Assembly (NCBI RefSeq): GCF_004331175.1
Contig: NZ_SJOD01000001.1
Location: 248,001 to 312,000 of the forward strand
DNA length: 64,000 nucleotides
Direction of reading: 5' to 3'
Origin: Acinetobacter sp. ANC 4178
GTDB taxonomy: Bacteria; Pseudomonadota; Gammaproteobacteria; Pseudomonadales; Moraxellaceae
Positions 1-8,794 of the stretch are shown in pieces (position 1 is the stretch's first letter; every line of letters begins with the position of its first letter). A model generated the notes under the pieces. That model was given only the letters and a program-made list of their open reading frames with translations, was not told where the DNA came from and made no database searches. The translations under genes were made by a program, and so were the position numbers.

Positions 1-222
1 TAAATAATTCAGAAAACTATAGGGGCTGGTTGGTTCGACCAAACTGACCAAGTCCGCCATAAAGGGAACTTGCATCATCGCATTCGGCAACTGTATGCCT
101 GCATGCCAATCAAACTCATGCCGCTTATCCACAAATTGATATTTGAGTGAAGCATGTTGATTGAGCAATGCAGCCAAACTTAAATTAAATGGTCCTAAAC
201 CAATACCGATAAAATCAAGCAT
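1..222 (-). CDS. Lysine/ornithine/diamine N-monooxygenase, N-terminal part (IucD/PvdA family), cut by window edge
   Basis: Seen: 74 codons from an ATG at 222, running off the window at position 1. The protein opens with DFIGIGLGPFNLSLAALL, the FAD-binding GxGxxx(F)NLS signature of IucD/PvdA/SidA hydroxylases, followed by WHAG, MQVPFMADLVS and PTSPYSFLNYL, which match the start of IucD closely. Family role: FAD- and NADPH-dependent N-hydroxylation of lysine, ornithine or a diamine, the first step of hydroxamate siderophore synthesis in the cytoplasm. The start overlaps the stop of the upstream synthetase gene by 8 bp, so the two are translationally coupled. The substrate cannot be read from the fragment. 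Aerobactin-, acinetoferrin- or desferrioxamine-like products are all possible. Confidence 0.9.
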   Translation of the reverse strand, partial: MLDFIGIGLGPFNLSLAALLNQHASLKYQFVDKRHEFDWHAGIQLPNAMMQVPFMADLVSLVEPTSPYSFLNYL

Positions 223-2005
223 GTTCAGCCTCCACTACAGTTTGCGCAACATACAGTGGGTTTTTTAAATTGACATAAATCGACTGTTGAGAAATATCGG
301 CTTGTAGTTCGTCCAATTCATACAAACGCGTCATTAAATTGCCCTTATAAGGGAATGTCGTTTGATGTAAAACGGTCTTTAACAATTGACTTTCAGGATA
401 TTTTTGATATGCTTGAATCAAATAAGATTGTAATTTTTCAATCAGTTGCTGTTCTTGAACCACACCTGTTATGCCAATTGCATTAATCAAACCAAATAAA
501 GTATTTCCAATAAAGTAATATCGGAAACGTTCATCCACTAAAGCCTGCGGGCAAACTGCCTGACCATCTGTCGCCAAGGTCGGAAAACGTGCCAAAATTT
601 CGTTGGCTAATTCTTGAATATAATAAAAACCTTGATTGTCTCTAAACCAAACATTTTTTGGCATTCCATCTTCAAGTTCAATCAGTGTATTTTGCTGATG
701 AGCTTCAAATGCCATACCAAACTCATGGTACAACTCCATAAGAGGTAAAATTGTAATTTCTAAAAAGCGCTCGAACCACTGCAAAGCCACATCTGTCTGA
801 CTCAGTCCAGTCTGCTTTGAAACTTCAGCAAAAATTTGACTAAAACGATTTTTAGCTTCAAAAGGATGATCTTGGCACAATGACGCAATACAAGTGACAT
901 CATCACTTTGCTTAAACGGATTTTCCCGTAGAATACAGATGGTTTCATCCAGAACTTGACCATTCACTTTGAGTGCAATCCAAGCGGGATCACTGATGGT
1001 CTGTAATCGTGGATTACGTTGTCTAAAATCTGACAGACAGGCATCATTCCATAATTGGTAGCTCAATAAACCACGATGGCACTCTTTATAGAGATTCACA
1101 CGAATCGAATTGGTCACCGCAACAGTCATTGAAGCCTTAAACATCCAAGGTGCTTGCTCACTATATAAAGTTCGCACTGATGTCGTCGCCTTAACATCCC
1201 AACCCAAAGCACCAAAATCAATCAATGCTCCCTCATGTAACAACTGCTGATACCAGTCTTTGTCTTTTAAATATCTTGCCTGCCACGGATGTAACGGCAG
1301 CAAAGCATAATCAGGATACTGCGCCATTTTTTCATGATGATAAGTATTAAAGTATGGCGCTAAATCTTGTTTTAATTGACTTGGAATCGATAAATTATGC
1401 GCATTATCATGAATGACATAATCTGGATGCACATATAAAAAATGCATTTTGAAAGCGGTCTGAGTTTCTGGTGAATAACGCTTCCAATCATCTTGTACAA
1501 AACCCTGACGACTCTTTGGTGAAGGATGCATACTATGCCCAAGAACAAGTGCCTGCTCACTTTGAACAAAGTTTTGCTTCGGCGCAATGACTTCATCCAT
1601 TTGATCTTTTCGATGAGTTAAAAACTGTTGTAATGCTCGACGGCTTTGAATCCAGCACTCCAATAAAGATGAGATATCTAACGCCTTTTCATTTTCTTTT
1701 AGGGTTAGATTTTCTAATAAATTGGCAGCCAAATTTACAGCACTAATGCTTAAAATTTCACCATCTTGCTCAACCCATGGTAACTCAGCCAACCGATGCC
1801 GCCCTACTTTACTCATATACTCCAATGGTGCATAAACATATCCAGCAATGCTATCCAAAGGAATACATACCAAAACCTTGCCCCGACTCTGCTCACGTAA
1901 ATGTTGTGATTGCTCGGCCACAGGAATCAAATGTCCATTTCCTGTTTCTTGTAGATATGAATTAATTAAATGTTGTAAAGCGATCTTATCCGTAATTGAT
2001 TTCAT
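215..2005 (-). CDS. IucA/IucC family NIS siderophore synthetase
   Basis: A 596-aa NRPS-independent siderophore synthetase, which condenses a carboxylate (citrate or succinyl type) with an N-hydroxylated, acylated amine using ATP. Seen: the family ATP-site motif near residues 155-170 (LGHSMHPSPKSRQGF) and the C-terminal FhuF-like part with FEAHQQN and a LIELEDGMPKNVWFRD stretch. Length fits the 580-620 aa norm. A GTG nine bases upstream (2014) is also in frame; the ATG at 2005 is preferred because an AGAAG lies 8 nt before it. The order synthetase then hydroxylase resembles iucC-iucD, but no iucA-like gene precedes it here, so this may be a separate operon of a larger cluster lying left of the window. 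A Fur-like box lies upstream. Confidence 0.9.
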   Translation of the reverse strand: MKSITDKIALQHLINSYLQETGNGHLIPVAEQSQHLREQSRGKVLVCIPLDSIAGYVYAPLEYMSKVGRHRLAELPWVEQDGEILSISAVNLAANLLENLTLKENEKALDISSLLECWIQSRRALQQFLTHRKDQMDEVIAPKQNFVQSEQALVLGHSMHPSPKSRQGFVQDDWKRYSPETQTAFKMHFLYVHPDYVIHDNAHNLSIPSQLKQDLAPYFNTYHHEKMAQYPDYALLPLHPWQARYLKDKDWYQQLLHEGALIDFGALGWDVKATTSVRTLYSEQAPWMFKASMTVAVTNSIRVNLYKECHRGLLSYQLWNDACLSDFRQRNPRLQTISDPAWIALKVNGQVLDETICILRENPFKQSDDVTCIASLCQDHPFEAKNRFSQIFAEVSKQTGLSQTDVALQWFERFLEITILPLMELYHEFGMAFEAHQQNTLIELEDGMPKNVWFRDNQGFYYIQELANEILARFPTLATDGQAVCPQALVDERFRYYFIGNTLFGLINAIGITGVVQEQQLIEKLQSYLIQAYQKYPESQLLKTVLHQTTFPYKGNLMTRLYELDELQADISQQSIYVNLKNPLYVAQTVVEAEHA

Positions 2006-2076
2006 CGTTATCACTTCTATCTATTAAGTAAAAATAGTGTGATGCGTAAGATATACCGATCAAACCAAAATGTAAA

Positions 2077-2091
2077 TGATAATTACTATTA
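2077..2091 (-). promoter_or_regulatory. Fur-like box of the siderophore operon
   Basis: TGATAATTACTATTA matches the 7-1-7 Fur consensus TGATAATNATTATCA at 12 of 14 fixed positions, about 70 bp upstream of the synthetase start. A plausible promoter follows on the minus strand (TTTACA, 17-bp spacer, TATCTT). Fe-Fur repression of a siderophore operon is expected from the family. Confidence 0.65.
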
Positions 2092-2694
2092 ATTACATTA
2101 CCATTATTGTGTATGCGCACTCTGTCTCATCTTGAGTCAACAAATGTGTTTCTCATGGCAAATTTGCTAATGAAAGTCGATGATGTTGTGCAATGCACCA
2201 AACCCTTTTTCATAAAGATTCCAGCGTAAGTGCTATTGAACGCAATCAATTATTTAATACTGCAAAGCATTTAGGTTGGGTATCTGGAAAAAATGGTCGG
2301 GCTATCACTACCGAAACTTAGTCAAAAAAAGATGTATTACATTAAATTATTGGGCGGCAGGCTCAACGTAAGACGTTTTCAAAGCCAGAGGAATGAAGTA
2401 CATACACGTGTGGCAATCCAAATAAATTTACAGAATTAGGCCAACCACATACCCAAGTTTTACCTTGAATCTGTGTCACTTGGGGTAACTTTAATGTTTA
2501 AATCTTTGCGGAACAAAGCCCTTTTCCGTTAGATAAAATAGCTTTATCGATTAAGATTCGACACCGTTAGTCAAAATCTGTAACTTATTATTTTTTAAGT
2601 TCTTTGTTGGATTAAGGCTGAATGAATACATTTAAAGCTAGTAATACATAAAGCCCATATTAAAGGACTATTTCAAATCAAGCATTTTGAAGGA
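2092..2694. other. Gene-poor, apparently decayed stretch
   Basis: About 600 bp without a convincing gene. Two short reading frames look protein-like but have no support. On the plus strand 2193-2321 encodes 42 aa beginning MHQTLFHKDSSVSAIERNQL. On the minus strand about 2362-2480 reads GKTWVCGWPNSVNLFGLP and continues to a stop, with no ATG. Neither is recognised. The mix of in-frame stops and protein-like composition suggests remnants of lost genes rather than regulatory DNA. Confidence 0.3.
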
Positions 2695-3072
2695 CTACTC
2701 AATTCCATTGACTTCACATCCTTTTCTCAAAGGACAAGGTTCACCCCCCAGCAAATTTTCAAGCATGTTTTGCATATGTTGCAATTGCCCTATTTTCTCT
2801 TGAATCACTGCTAATTTTTCTCGCAAAATTAGCTGAAATTGCACAGCGGGAATCTCATGCTCACCCGCAATATCAATCATTTGTTTTATTTCAGTCAGTG
2901 TGAAGCCTAGATTTTTAGCCATCTGGATCAGTTTTAATTGTTGTAAAGTCTGTTCAGGGTAATCCTTATAGCCATTGTTGCGCACCAAAGGCTGAATCAA
3001 TGCCATCTTTTCATAATAACGAATAGTATCGCGACTTAGATTAATCTGCTGTGATAACTCTCCGATTAGCAT
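2695..3072 (-). CDS. MerR family transcriptional regulator
   Basis: A 125-aa MerR-type regulator. Residues 1-70 form the winged helix-turn-helix (LIGELSQQINLSRDTIRYYEK) and residues 75-108 a dimerisation coiled coil (LREKLAVIQEKIGQLQHMQNML). The tail carries two cysteines, C113 and C119 (C-x5-C), spaced unlike the metal loop of CueR, so the inducer is not obvious; it could be a thiol- or aldehyde-reactive or metal signal. It is divergent from an SDR oxidoreductase at 3166. The intergenic dyad at 3110-3125 sits between promoter elements as MerR operators do, so it probably activates that gene. Confidence is high for the family and low for the signal. Confidence 0.88.
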   Translation of the reverse strand: MLIGELSQQINLSRDTIRYYEKMALIQPLVRNNGYKDYPEQTLQQLKLIQMAKNLGFTLTEIKQMIDIAGEHEIPAVQFQLILREKLAVIQEKIGQLQHMQNMLENLLGGEPCPLRKGCEVNGIE

Positions 3073-3103
3073 ATCTCGGTTCCTTTTATATTTTTAAAAA
3101 CTC

Positions 3104-3134
3104 TTGACCATAGAGTGTACTCCATAGTTTAGCG
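3104..3134 (+). promoter_or_regulatory. MerR-type operator/promoter driving the SDR gene
   Basis: A TTGACC -35 at 3104-3109 is followed by the dyad ATAGAGT-GT-ACTCCAT (3110-3125, 6 of 7 arm positions paired) and an AT-rich -10 area near 3128-3134. A dyad filling an over-long spacer (about 18-19 bp) is the classic arrangement for MerR activators. Confidence 0.6.
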
Positions 3135-3165
3135 TAAGCAATAACAATTCATCGAGTCTAATTTT

Positions 3166-4236
3166 ATGCTTACAACCTCTCAAACTGCGCTTGTGGTCGG
3201 TGCAACTGGATTCATTGGCAAGTTCCTTGTTGCCCAACTACTTCGAGATAATGCAACAGTGTTTGCTTTATGCCGCAATATTGATGAACAGGAACCTCAA
3301 TTGCGTCGTTGGCTAACACAGCAAAACATCGACCATCAACAGCTGAGTTTTTTTCAGGGTGATATTACTCTACCCAATTTAGGGTTATCGCCTGAAAATT
3401 GGAAAACATTGAAAGAGGTGAATTACCTATACAATACAAGCGCATTATTCAAATGGCATTTGTCTATGCAGCAGGCTAAAGCCGTCAATGTCGATGGATT
3501 AACCAATCTGCTTCATAGCGTAAACAAGCATTGTCATTTGCAACGTGCCATACACTTGTCAGGCTTTATGTTGACGCTTGATCAGCATTTACAAGCAGCT
3601 GGCATATTCCGAGAACATATCGAAAAAACTGACTGGCCAAAAATTTATGACGCATTAGGCGCTTATGAAGCTTCAAAAATTGAAGGGCATTTTAACTGGA
3701 TTAAACAAGCAAACTTATTCAATATACCATGGACAGTCATCCACCCAGCAACTGTAATTGGAGATGAAATAACAGGTGAAATTCCACCTAATCAACCCAT
3801 TACTGCTCTCATTCAGCAACTTCAACAGAAGAAAATGACTGCCCTTCCAGGGACAGCACAGCATTCTCTACCTTTAGTATCAATCACAATGTTGGTGAAT
3901 GCTATGGTACATGCAAGCGAAGACGCTCAAGCCCTGAAACAAGAAATTCTAGTTGCAAATCCTCAGCAAATATCTCTTCAAACTTTAGTACAGATCATTG
4001 CCCGGTCCTTACAAATTAATCCTCCACGCCATTTTATTTCTATTTCTTTTCTAAAATGGATTTTAAAGTGGCAATGGTTGGCAAAAAAACTAGATATGTC
4101 CCCAGAAATGCTAAATTTTATCAGAACTGAGCAGCTTGATCTGGGCGTATTCAATCGGCTAAATCAACAATGGAAAATTCCCCCAACCGAGCTGAAAGAG
4201 ACCATGCAAAAGACTGTGCAATGGGTGACTCACTGA
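3166..4236 (+). CDS. Extended SDR family NAD(P)-dependent reductase/epimerase
   Basis: A 356-aa extended short-chain dehydrogenase. Seen: a Rossmann GATGFIG at residues 12-18 for NAD(P) binding; NVDGLTNLL after strand 4; and the catalytic pair Y167-x3-K171 (YEASK) with an upstream serine (HLSGF). The C-terminal third is substrate-binding and ends QWVTH. The fold resembles thioester reductase-like or flavonol reductase-like SDRs, so reduction of an aldehyde, ketone or acyl thioester is plausible, but the substrate is unknown. The gene is monocistronic and faces away from the MerR regulator, whose operator lies just upstream, so its expression is probably induced by whatever that regulator senses. 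Confidence 0.8.
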   Translation: MLTTSQTALVVGATGFIGKFLVAQLLRDNATVFALCRNIDEQEPQLRRWLTQQNIDHQQLSFFQGDITLPNLGLSPENWKTLKEVNYLYNTSALFKWHLSMQQAKAVNVDGLTNLLHSVNKHCHLQRAIHLSGFMLTLDQHLQAAGIFREHIEKTDWPKIYDALGAYEASKIEGHFNWIKQANLFNIPWTVIHPATVIGDEITGEIPPNQPITALIQQLQQKKMTALPGTAQHSLPLVSITMLVNAMVHASEDAQALKQEILVANPQQISLQTLVQIIARSLQINPPRHFISISFLKWILKWQWLAKKLDMSPEMLNFIRTEQLDLGVFNRLNQQWKIPPTELKETMQKTVQWVTH

Positions 4237-4753
4237 CATTGTTCTTATCGCTTGACTGTAAGCACTTCCAAGTCTTTACAGCGATACAACCTTGATAAAA
4301 ATCTAATCTACTGTGCATTCTTACAAGAGAATGCACAGCAATAAAATCTAAACATCAATTGAAACTATGATGACGCTTTACTCTGCTAATTCAGGGTGAT
4401 AGCAGTAAGAAATGATTTTTCGCTCAGTACGCTATAAATGGCGACTGCTTACGAGATAAAAATGACCTCATTCTTTAAATTTATTTAAATTGTCAGGTGT
4501 ATATGAATTTCAATCATTTAACTTTAAAAATGCCTTGAACTCATCTTGTGGCTCCCCATAATTTAATAGGCTCTACATAAACCCTGTGACCACACGTAAA
4601 ATGCTATAAAAATTTGACTATCTAACAACATTAAAATAGCTTTGCTGGAATAGGTTTACTTTCTACTTTGCTGATGTTTTTATTGGGTACACCCCCGAAT
4701 TGCTCAATAAATCTTTAGGAATTGGGTTGATGTAACAAAACCACCACCTGTAC
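4237..4753. other. Long intergenic region with one perfect hairpin
   Basis: No gene is supported here. An inverted repeat CTGTGCATTC / GAATGCACAG (4311-4338, 10-bp stem, 8-nt loop) follows the SDR gene; the T-tract is poor, so it is at best a weak terminator. On the minus strand about 4514-4614 a frame reads SILRVVTGFM, a stop, then LLNYGEPQDEFKAF. It faintly recalls a DoxX-type membrane protein and may be a decayed fragment. Confidence 0.3.
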
Positions 4754-6589
4754 TTAAAAATTAACTTTAAATGCTATTGATGCAAAATCTCGATCATCAA
4801 CAGTACTAAAGTCATTCGAACCAAAAAAGTTTACATAAGCAAGTTCGACATTATATTTTTGCTGATACGTTGCTGAAACAGCCACAGCCAAACTCATTTG
4901 TCCTTCTTGAAAATTTTGGCTAAAACCAGTCACATCATGACGAAAAATTAAACTTGGAATAATAACGGTAGCTGGGAAAATATCTTTGTATTGAAGTGCC
5001 CCACGTATCCTATACCCAGAAGACCACTCCGTAAAAAAACCTTCAGTATTACAAAACTTTGCGTTTAAAGAATCAATTTCTGCATTGGAAAGGTGTGCAG
5101 TACCATAAGGTGTGCATTTATGCTCCCCCGTTACAGGGTCATAAGCGCCAGATGACAACTTACTACGACCAAAAGCCCCTACGCGCCCAAAACGATGATT
5201 ACCAATATCCGCGATATGGTTCAGCGCAAGTTCCGCGGCCCAATTAAATGAATTCGCGCCTAAAATATTTGCAGAACTATCGGCAATACCGACTGAAAAT
5301 TGTGTTACAGGTGCACGTACATAACCTTGCAAATATTGTCCAAATTCAGCAGAAGTTCCTACATCTGTCAGTGGCGTATTTTTATCTAGGACTTGGGCAT
5401 AAACAATATCTGTACCATTGAGTTGTAAAGGTTGATTAGGCTTGTGGGTGAGCTCACTAAAGACTGAGGTTGTCCCGAATTTCCCCGCAAAACTTAGCCC
5501 ATACATTTTGATATTTTCAGGATAAATTGAGAAAAACTGAGCTGTGTCAAAATGAGCAGGCCCAGATGCTGTTACAGCCGTACCATCAAAGTTTGCATTT
5601 CGGCTGTGAAAGTTTGCAAAATAGAAGCCCAATTCCGCATTATTTAGACTGGTTAAAGTTTGCTTGAGTGAAAAACCATATTGCCCTTGATCTTTTGCAT
5701 ATTGACTGTCCGAACGAGGTATTACAGTTCGAGCCTCTAAAGCTGTTTCAGATAATTTATCCCCGGGCATCACTGTTATAATAATCGGGCCACAATGTTC
5801 TGGAACAAAATCTGAAATTGCAAAGAAAGTTCCACAGCCATCCACCACAGTAGGTCTAAATTTAAACTGATAAAATCCATCGAGTTTTAGATTCTTGTTC
5901 AAATCAGCTTGAAAAGAAAACATTTCGACTGGAATCATTCTTTCTTTGGGATCTCCCCCCGGTCGCGTCATGGCGGCATAATCAAATGCACTTACAGAAT
6001 TTAAACCATTAAAAAAGAACTGTGATTTCCCCCAATTTAACGTATGTTTGCCTAAATTTAGCTTTAATTTTTGACCATCATCTGCCTCAAAAGTCGTCCA
6101 AATATAAGCATCCCAAAGGTCAATTCCTTTAAATTTTGCCAATCTTGGCCATTCTGAATCATCAAAAGCTTTTAAATCACCATGACCCGTTTCATACGCA
6201 TGGTCATACCAGTATTTTGTACTGAGCACTGCACCAGATTGCTGACCTTGTAGCTTAAACTCTGTATACCCTTTGACTATTTCTGAGATAACATCATTTC
6301 TACTGAAATTTACTCGCCCATCATCACCATTCACATCAATACTAGAACCCGTTTTTCCAATAAGATTTGCATCGGGCTTATAAACTAACGCCGCTGATGC
6401 ATTCTGTGTACTCCAATTTGCACCTAGGCTCAGCGTTGTATTTGTTTCAAATTTCCAATCCTCATTTAGATCAAAACTTGCTGCTGAAACTTCCGAGATG
6501 ACCAAAGCAAGGCTTAAACAAAGAACCGTTTTTTTCATCAATGAAATATGATGCTTTTGTCCGTTTAAAGACACAAATTGACTGACCAT
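4754..6589 (-). CDS. DUF1302 family outer-membrane protein
   Basis: A 611-aa protein with the DUF1302 pattern: signal peptide, an early GSSIDVNGDDGRVNF segment, then an Asp/Phe/Tyr-rich beta-strand barrel ending in FKVNF with a terminal Phe. The hydrophobic signal begins at residue 18 (MKKTVLCLSLALVISEVSA), but a GGAGA lies just before the ATG at 6589 and none precedes the internal Met at 6538, so the longer n-region may be real. DUF1302 proteins are often encoded with catabolic genes for hydrophobic compounds and are thought to be outer-membrane channels or transport aids; the exact role is unproven. No DUF1329 partner is adjacent. It lies 204 bp downstream of the hydrolase on the same strand. 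Confidence 0.82.
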   Translation of the reverse strand: MVSQFVSLNGQKHHISLMKKTVLCLSLALVISEVSAASFDLNEDWKFETNTTLSLGANWSTQNASAALVYKPDANLIGKTGSSIDVNGDDGRVNFSRNDVISEIVKGYTEFKLQGQQSGAVLSTKYWYDHAYETGHGDLKAFDDSEWPRLAKFKGIDLWDAYIWTTFEADDGQKLKLNLGKHTLNWGKSQFFFNGLNSVSAFDYAAMTRPGGDPKERMIPVEMFSFQADLNKNLKLDGFYQFKFRPTVVDGCGTFFAISDFVPEHCGPIIITVMPGDKLSETALEARTVIPRSDSQYAKDQGQYGFSLKQTLTSLNNAELGFYFANFHSRNANFDGTAVTASGPAHFDTAQFFSIYPENIKMYGLSFAGKFGTTSVFSELTHKPNQPLQLNGTDIVYAQVLDKNTPLTDVGTSAEFGQYLQGYVRAPVTQFSVGIADSSANILGANSFNWAAELALNHIADIGNHRFGRVGAFGRSKLSSGAYDPVTGEHKCTPYGTAHLSNAEIDSLNAKFCNTEGFFTEWSSGYRIRGALQYKDIFPATVIIPSLIFRHDVTGFSQNFQEGQMSLAVAVSATYQQKYNVELAYVNFFGSNDFSTVDDRDFASIAFKVNF

Positions 6590-6624
6590 ATCATCTCCAT
6601 ATCGATATGATTTAATTTAGTTAT

Positions 6625-6656
6625 TTCTACGCTTACCCTTCATTGGATGCGTAGAA
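6625..6656. repeat. Intercistronic hairpin between hydrolase and DUF1302 genes
   Basis: TTCTACGC and GCGTAGAA form a perfect 8-bp stem around a 16-nt loop, in the gap upstream of the DUF1302 gene. There is no T-tract on the minus strand, so it looks more like an mRNA-processing or stabilising structure than a terminator. Confidence 0.4.
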
Positions 6657-6793
6657 GGATTTTTGTTTTAGAATTTTTATTGAAGTGACTTAAGCAAAAT
6701 TTGGCTTAAAACACTGCGAAATGCGTCAGCGAAATATACCTACTGCGAAGTCTTCGTATGATTCGAACATCAAGAGGCTGGCTTCATTCGCTA

Positions 6794-7381
6794 TTAAGAT
6801 GCGACGTGCCCATGAATTAAATCTAGTCGTTTAATTAAGTCTTCCGCCTGCGCCCAGAAGCCAAAACCCGAGGCGGGATTGAGATGCCCAACTGCCCCTG
6901 CAACGATGAGTTCACTTCCCCATGCTGTTGCCATAGTTTTCACCGCGGCTAAACTTGCTAAATGATCATTGCTACTCGCAACAACAATACTTGGGAAAGG
7001 TAATTTCTGATGTGGTAAAGGTGTCCAACCTTCTTGTTTTAATGTCTCTGGGCTCGGATAGTTTTCTGGCCATTGCGCTGCCAAGTCTGGTGGCGTCACG
7101 AGTAATGCACCTTGAATCAAATGCGAATACTGAGCTGCCCAATGCAATGTCATCAACACGCCTGCACTATGCGCAACTACAATTACAGGTCCGCTCATTT
7201 TTTCAAATTCAGCCTGAATTCGTTGTACTCGATTTGCACAGTTCAATTTGTCACTTTCTGCTGGTGGCACCGAGCGAACCTTAACTAAACGTGTTTCAAG
7301 AAGGGTTTGCCAATGTTCAGCAACATGGTCACGTAACCCTGGAATAATTAGAACTGTCGCTTGTGTGAATATTTTTTCCAT
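6794..7381 (-). CDS. RBBP9/YdeN-type alpha/beta hydrolase
   Basis: A 195-aa compact serine hydrolase. Seen: LIIPGLRDH near the N-terminus, a nucleophile elbow VAHSAG (Ser about residue 71), the acid motif SNDHLAS, and the catalytic His in GAVGHLNPASGFG, all typical of the RBBP9/YdeN family. No signal peptide is present, so it is cytoplasmic. Family members hydrolyse small esters, and the substrate is unknown. It is the first gene downstream of the divergent promoter that carries the AraC-type tandem boxes (7473-7506), about 92 bp before its start. This places it with the DUF1302 gene in the same putative catabolic regulon. Confidence 0.82.
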   Translation of the reverse strand: MEKIFTQATVLIIPGLRDHVAEHWQTLLETRLVKVRSVPPAESDKLNCANRVQRIQAEFEKMSGPVIVVAHSAGVLMTLHWAAQYSHLIQGALLVTPPDLAAQWPENYPSPETLKQEGWTPLPHQKLPFPSIVVASSNDHLASLAAVKTMATAWGSELIVAGAVGHLNPASGFGFWAQAEDLIKRLDLIHGHVAS

Positions 7382-7472
7382 CGTTATACACCCCGAGCTC
7401 CTTGCTCTTTCAGGACAATGATTAATTTTTATTGCTTACTCACAATAAATTTTCACTGAACTGCCCGATATA

Positions 7473-7506
7473 CATTTAACGACAACAGCTTTTCATTTGA
7501 CGACAA
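7473..7506 (-). promoter_or_regulatory. Tandem AraC-type operator (CATTTRACGACAA x2, 21-bp period)
   Basis: Two near-identical 13-mers, CATTTAACGACAA (7473-7485) and CATTTGACGACAA (7494-7506), repeat with a 21-bp period, two helical turns, as in AraC-family half-sites. They lie between the hydrolase (minus) and the AraC gene (plus). The same core with the same spacing and orientation occurs at 15383-15416. Confidence 0.7.
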
Positions 7507-7672
7507 TATACTGTTAACGATTTTATAAATTGAACTCATGTGGTCTAAGCTAGGATGCAAGACCAGCGATATCCGATTGAGATCTCAGCCCTATTGAATA
7601 CTTTGCTAAATCTTATATTTTCGTTATAACTAGAAACTAGCCAGGACGGCTAAATACAAAAGGAAAAAGATT

Positions 7673-8704
7673 GTGGTTCCTCTCGCGCATACTGCCATGC
7701 TCAAAAATTATTTAACTGTAAGTCAACAGTTAGACCTCAATCCTTACCCTTTATTGTCTAATGTCGGACTTTATCCGACTCAACTCTATGATCCCAAATT
7801 GCGTATTTCTGTGGACAAAGCGATCCAACTTTTAGAGCAATCTGCCTCTGAAAGTGGATGTGAAACGTTTGGGTTGCATATGGCGGAACAGCGTCAAATT
7901 GCTGATTTTGGTGAGTTAAGTTTGTTACTTAACTATCAATTGACTTTACGAGATGCCTTAAAAACAATTGTGCAATACCGAAATCTCATTAACAACGCGC
8001 TGGAAATGTTTATTGAAGAAGTCGGCAATACTGTCATTATTCGTGTCGAGGTTATCTCCCCCACGCAAGGTTATAGCCGTCAAGCCATTGAACTCGCTTT
8101 GGGCATTATCCATCGCTTTTGTGCTGCTTTATTGTCACAAAAATGGCGTCCTCTGAGTATCCATTTTACGCATGCTGCACCTCAGAGTTTGGCAATCCAT
8201 CAACATATATTTGGCTGTTTATTAGAATTTGGCAGCGAATTTAATGGCATCGTTTGCACATCAGCCGAACTCGATAAAACCAATCCGCAAGCCAACATCG
8301 CCATGGCAGATCATGCACGGCGTTATCTTGATATTGATATCTTGCAACACGAAAACGAGTCTTCAACCGTTTTTGAAATCCGTAAAAGTATCTACCTACT
8401 TTTACCTATGGGACGCGCGACCATTGAACAAGTAGCGCAAACACATGATGTCAATGTACGTACACTACAACGCAAATTGGAAGCTGCTCAAACCAGCTTT
8501 AGTATTTTAATCAATGATGTACGTCGTACACTGGTGATTCGTTATTTGAATAATTTAAATTATTCCCTTGCTCAGGTTTCTGATATTTTAGGTTATTCAG
8601 TACCCAGCTCTTTTACACGTTGGTTCATTAGTCAATTTGGCATTTCCCCAACCGCATGGCGCAAGAACAATAAAGCAATCAATAATTCAATACTGAATTC
8701 TTAA
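7673..8704 (+). CDS. AraC family transcriptional regulator (OruR/ArgR-like, with Arabinose_bd-type domain)
   Basis: A 343-aa regulator. Residues 1-200 are the alpha/beta sensory domain common to long AraC proteins (LNPYPLLSNVGLYP near the start, ADFGELSLLLNYQLTLRDAL). The C-terminal 100 residues contain two helix-turn-helix units, IEQVAQTHDVNVRTLQRKL and LAQVSDILGYSVPSSFTRWF, followed by GISPTAWRK. The start is GTG at 7673 with AAAGGA about 10 nt upstream. It is divergent from the hydrolase and DUF1302 genes. Tandem boxes in the shared spacer and again upstream of the operon at 15.3 kb suggest it activates both in response to a metabolite. The inducer is unknown. Confidence 0.88.
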   Translation: MVPLAHTAMLKNYLTVSQQLDLNPYPLLSNVGLYPTQLYDPKLRISVDKAIQLLEQSASESGCETFGLHMAEQRQIADFGELSLLLNYQLTLRDALKTIVQYRNLINNALEMFIEEVGNTVIIRVEVISPTQGYSRQAIELALGIIHRFCAALLSQKWRPLSIHFTHAAPQSLAIHQHIFGCLLEFGSEFNGIVCTSAELDKTNPQANIAMADHARRYLDIDILQHENESSTVFEIRKSIYLLLPMGRATIEQVAQTHDVNVRTLQRKLEAAQTSFSILINDVRRTLVIRYLNNLNYSLAQVSDILGYSVPSSFTRWFISQFGISPTAWRKNNKAINNSILNS

Positions 8705-8738
8705 AACCCGTTCATAATTTGATCCTAGAATGGCACAA

Positions 8739-8779
8739 AAGTTTTGCAGTACGTTGCTTCGACGTATGCTGCAAAACTT
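8739..8779. terminator. Bidirectional hairpin between convergent araC-type and yeiH-like genes
   Basis: AAGTTTTGCAG-TACGT and ACGTA-TG-CTGCAAAACTT form a long stem with a 2-nt bulge and a 7-nt loop. It lies exactly between two convergent genes. Confidence 0.6.
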
Positions 8780-8794
8780 AAATGCATATTCGGA

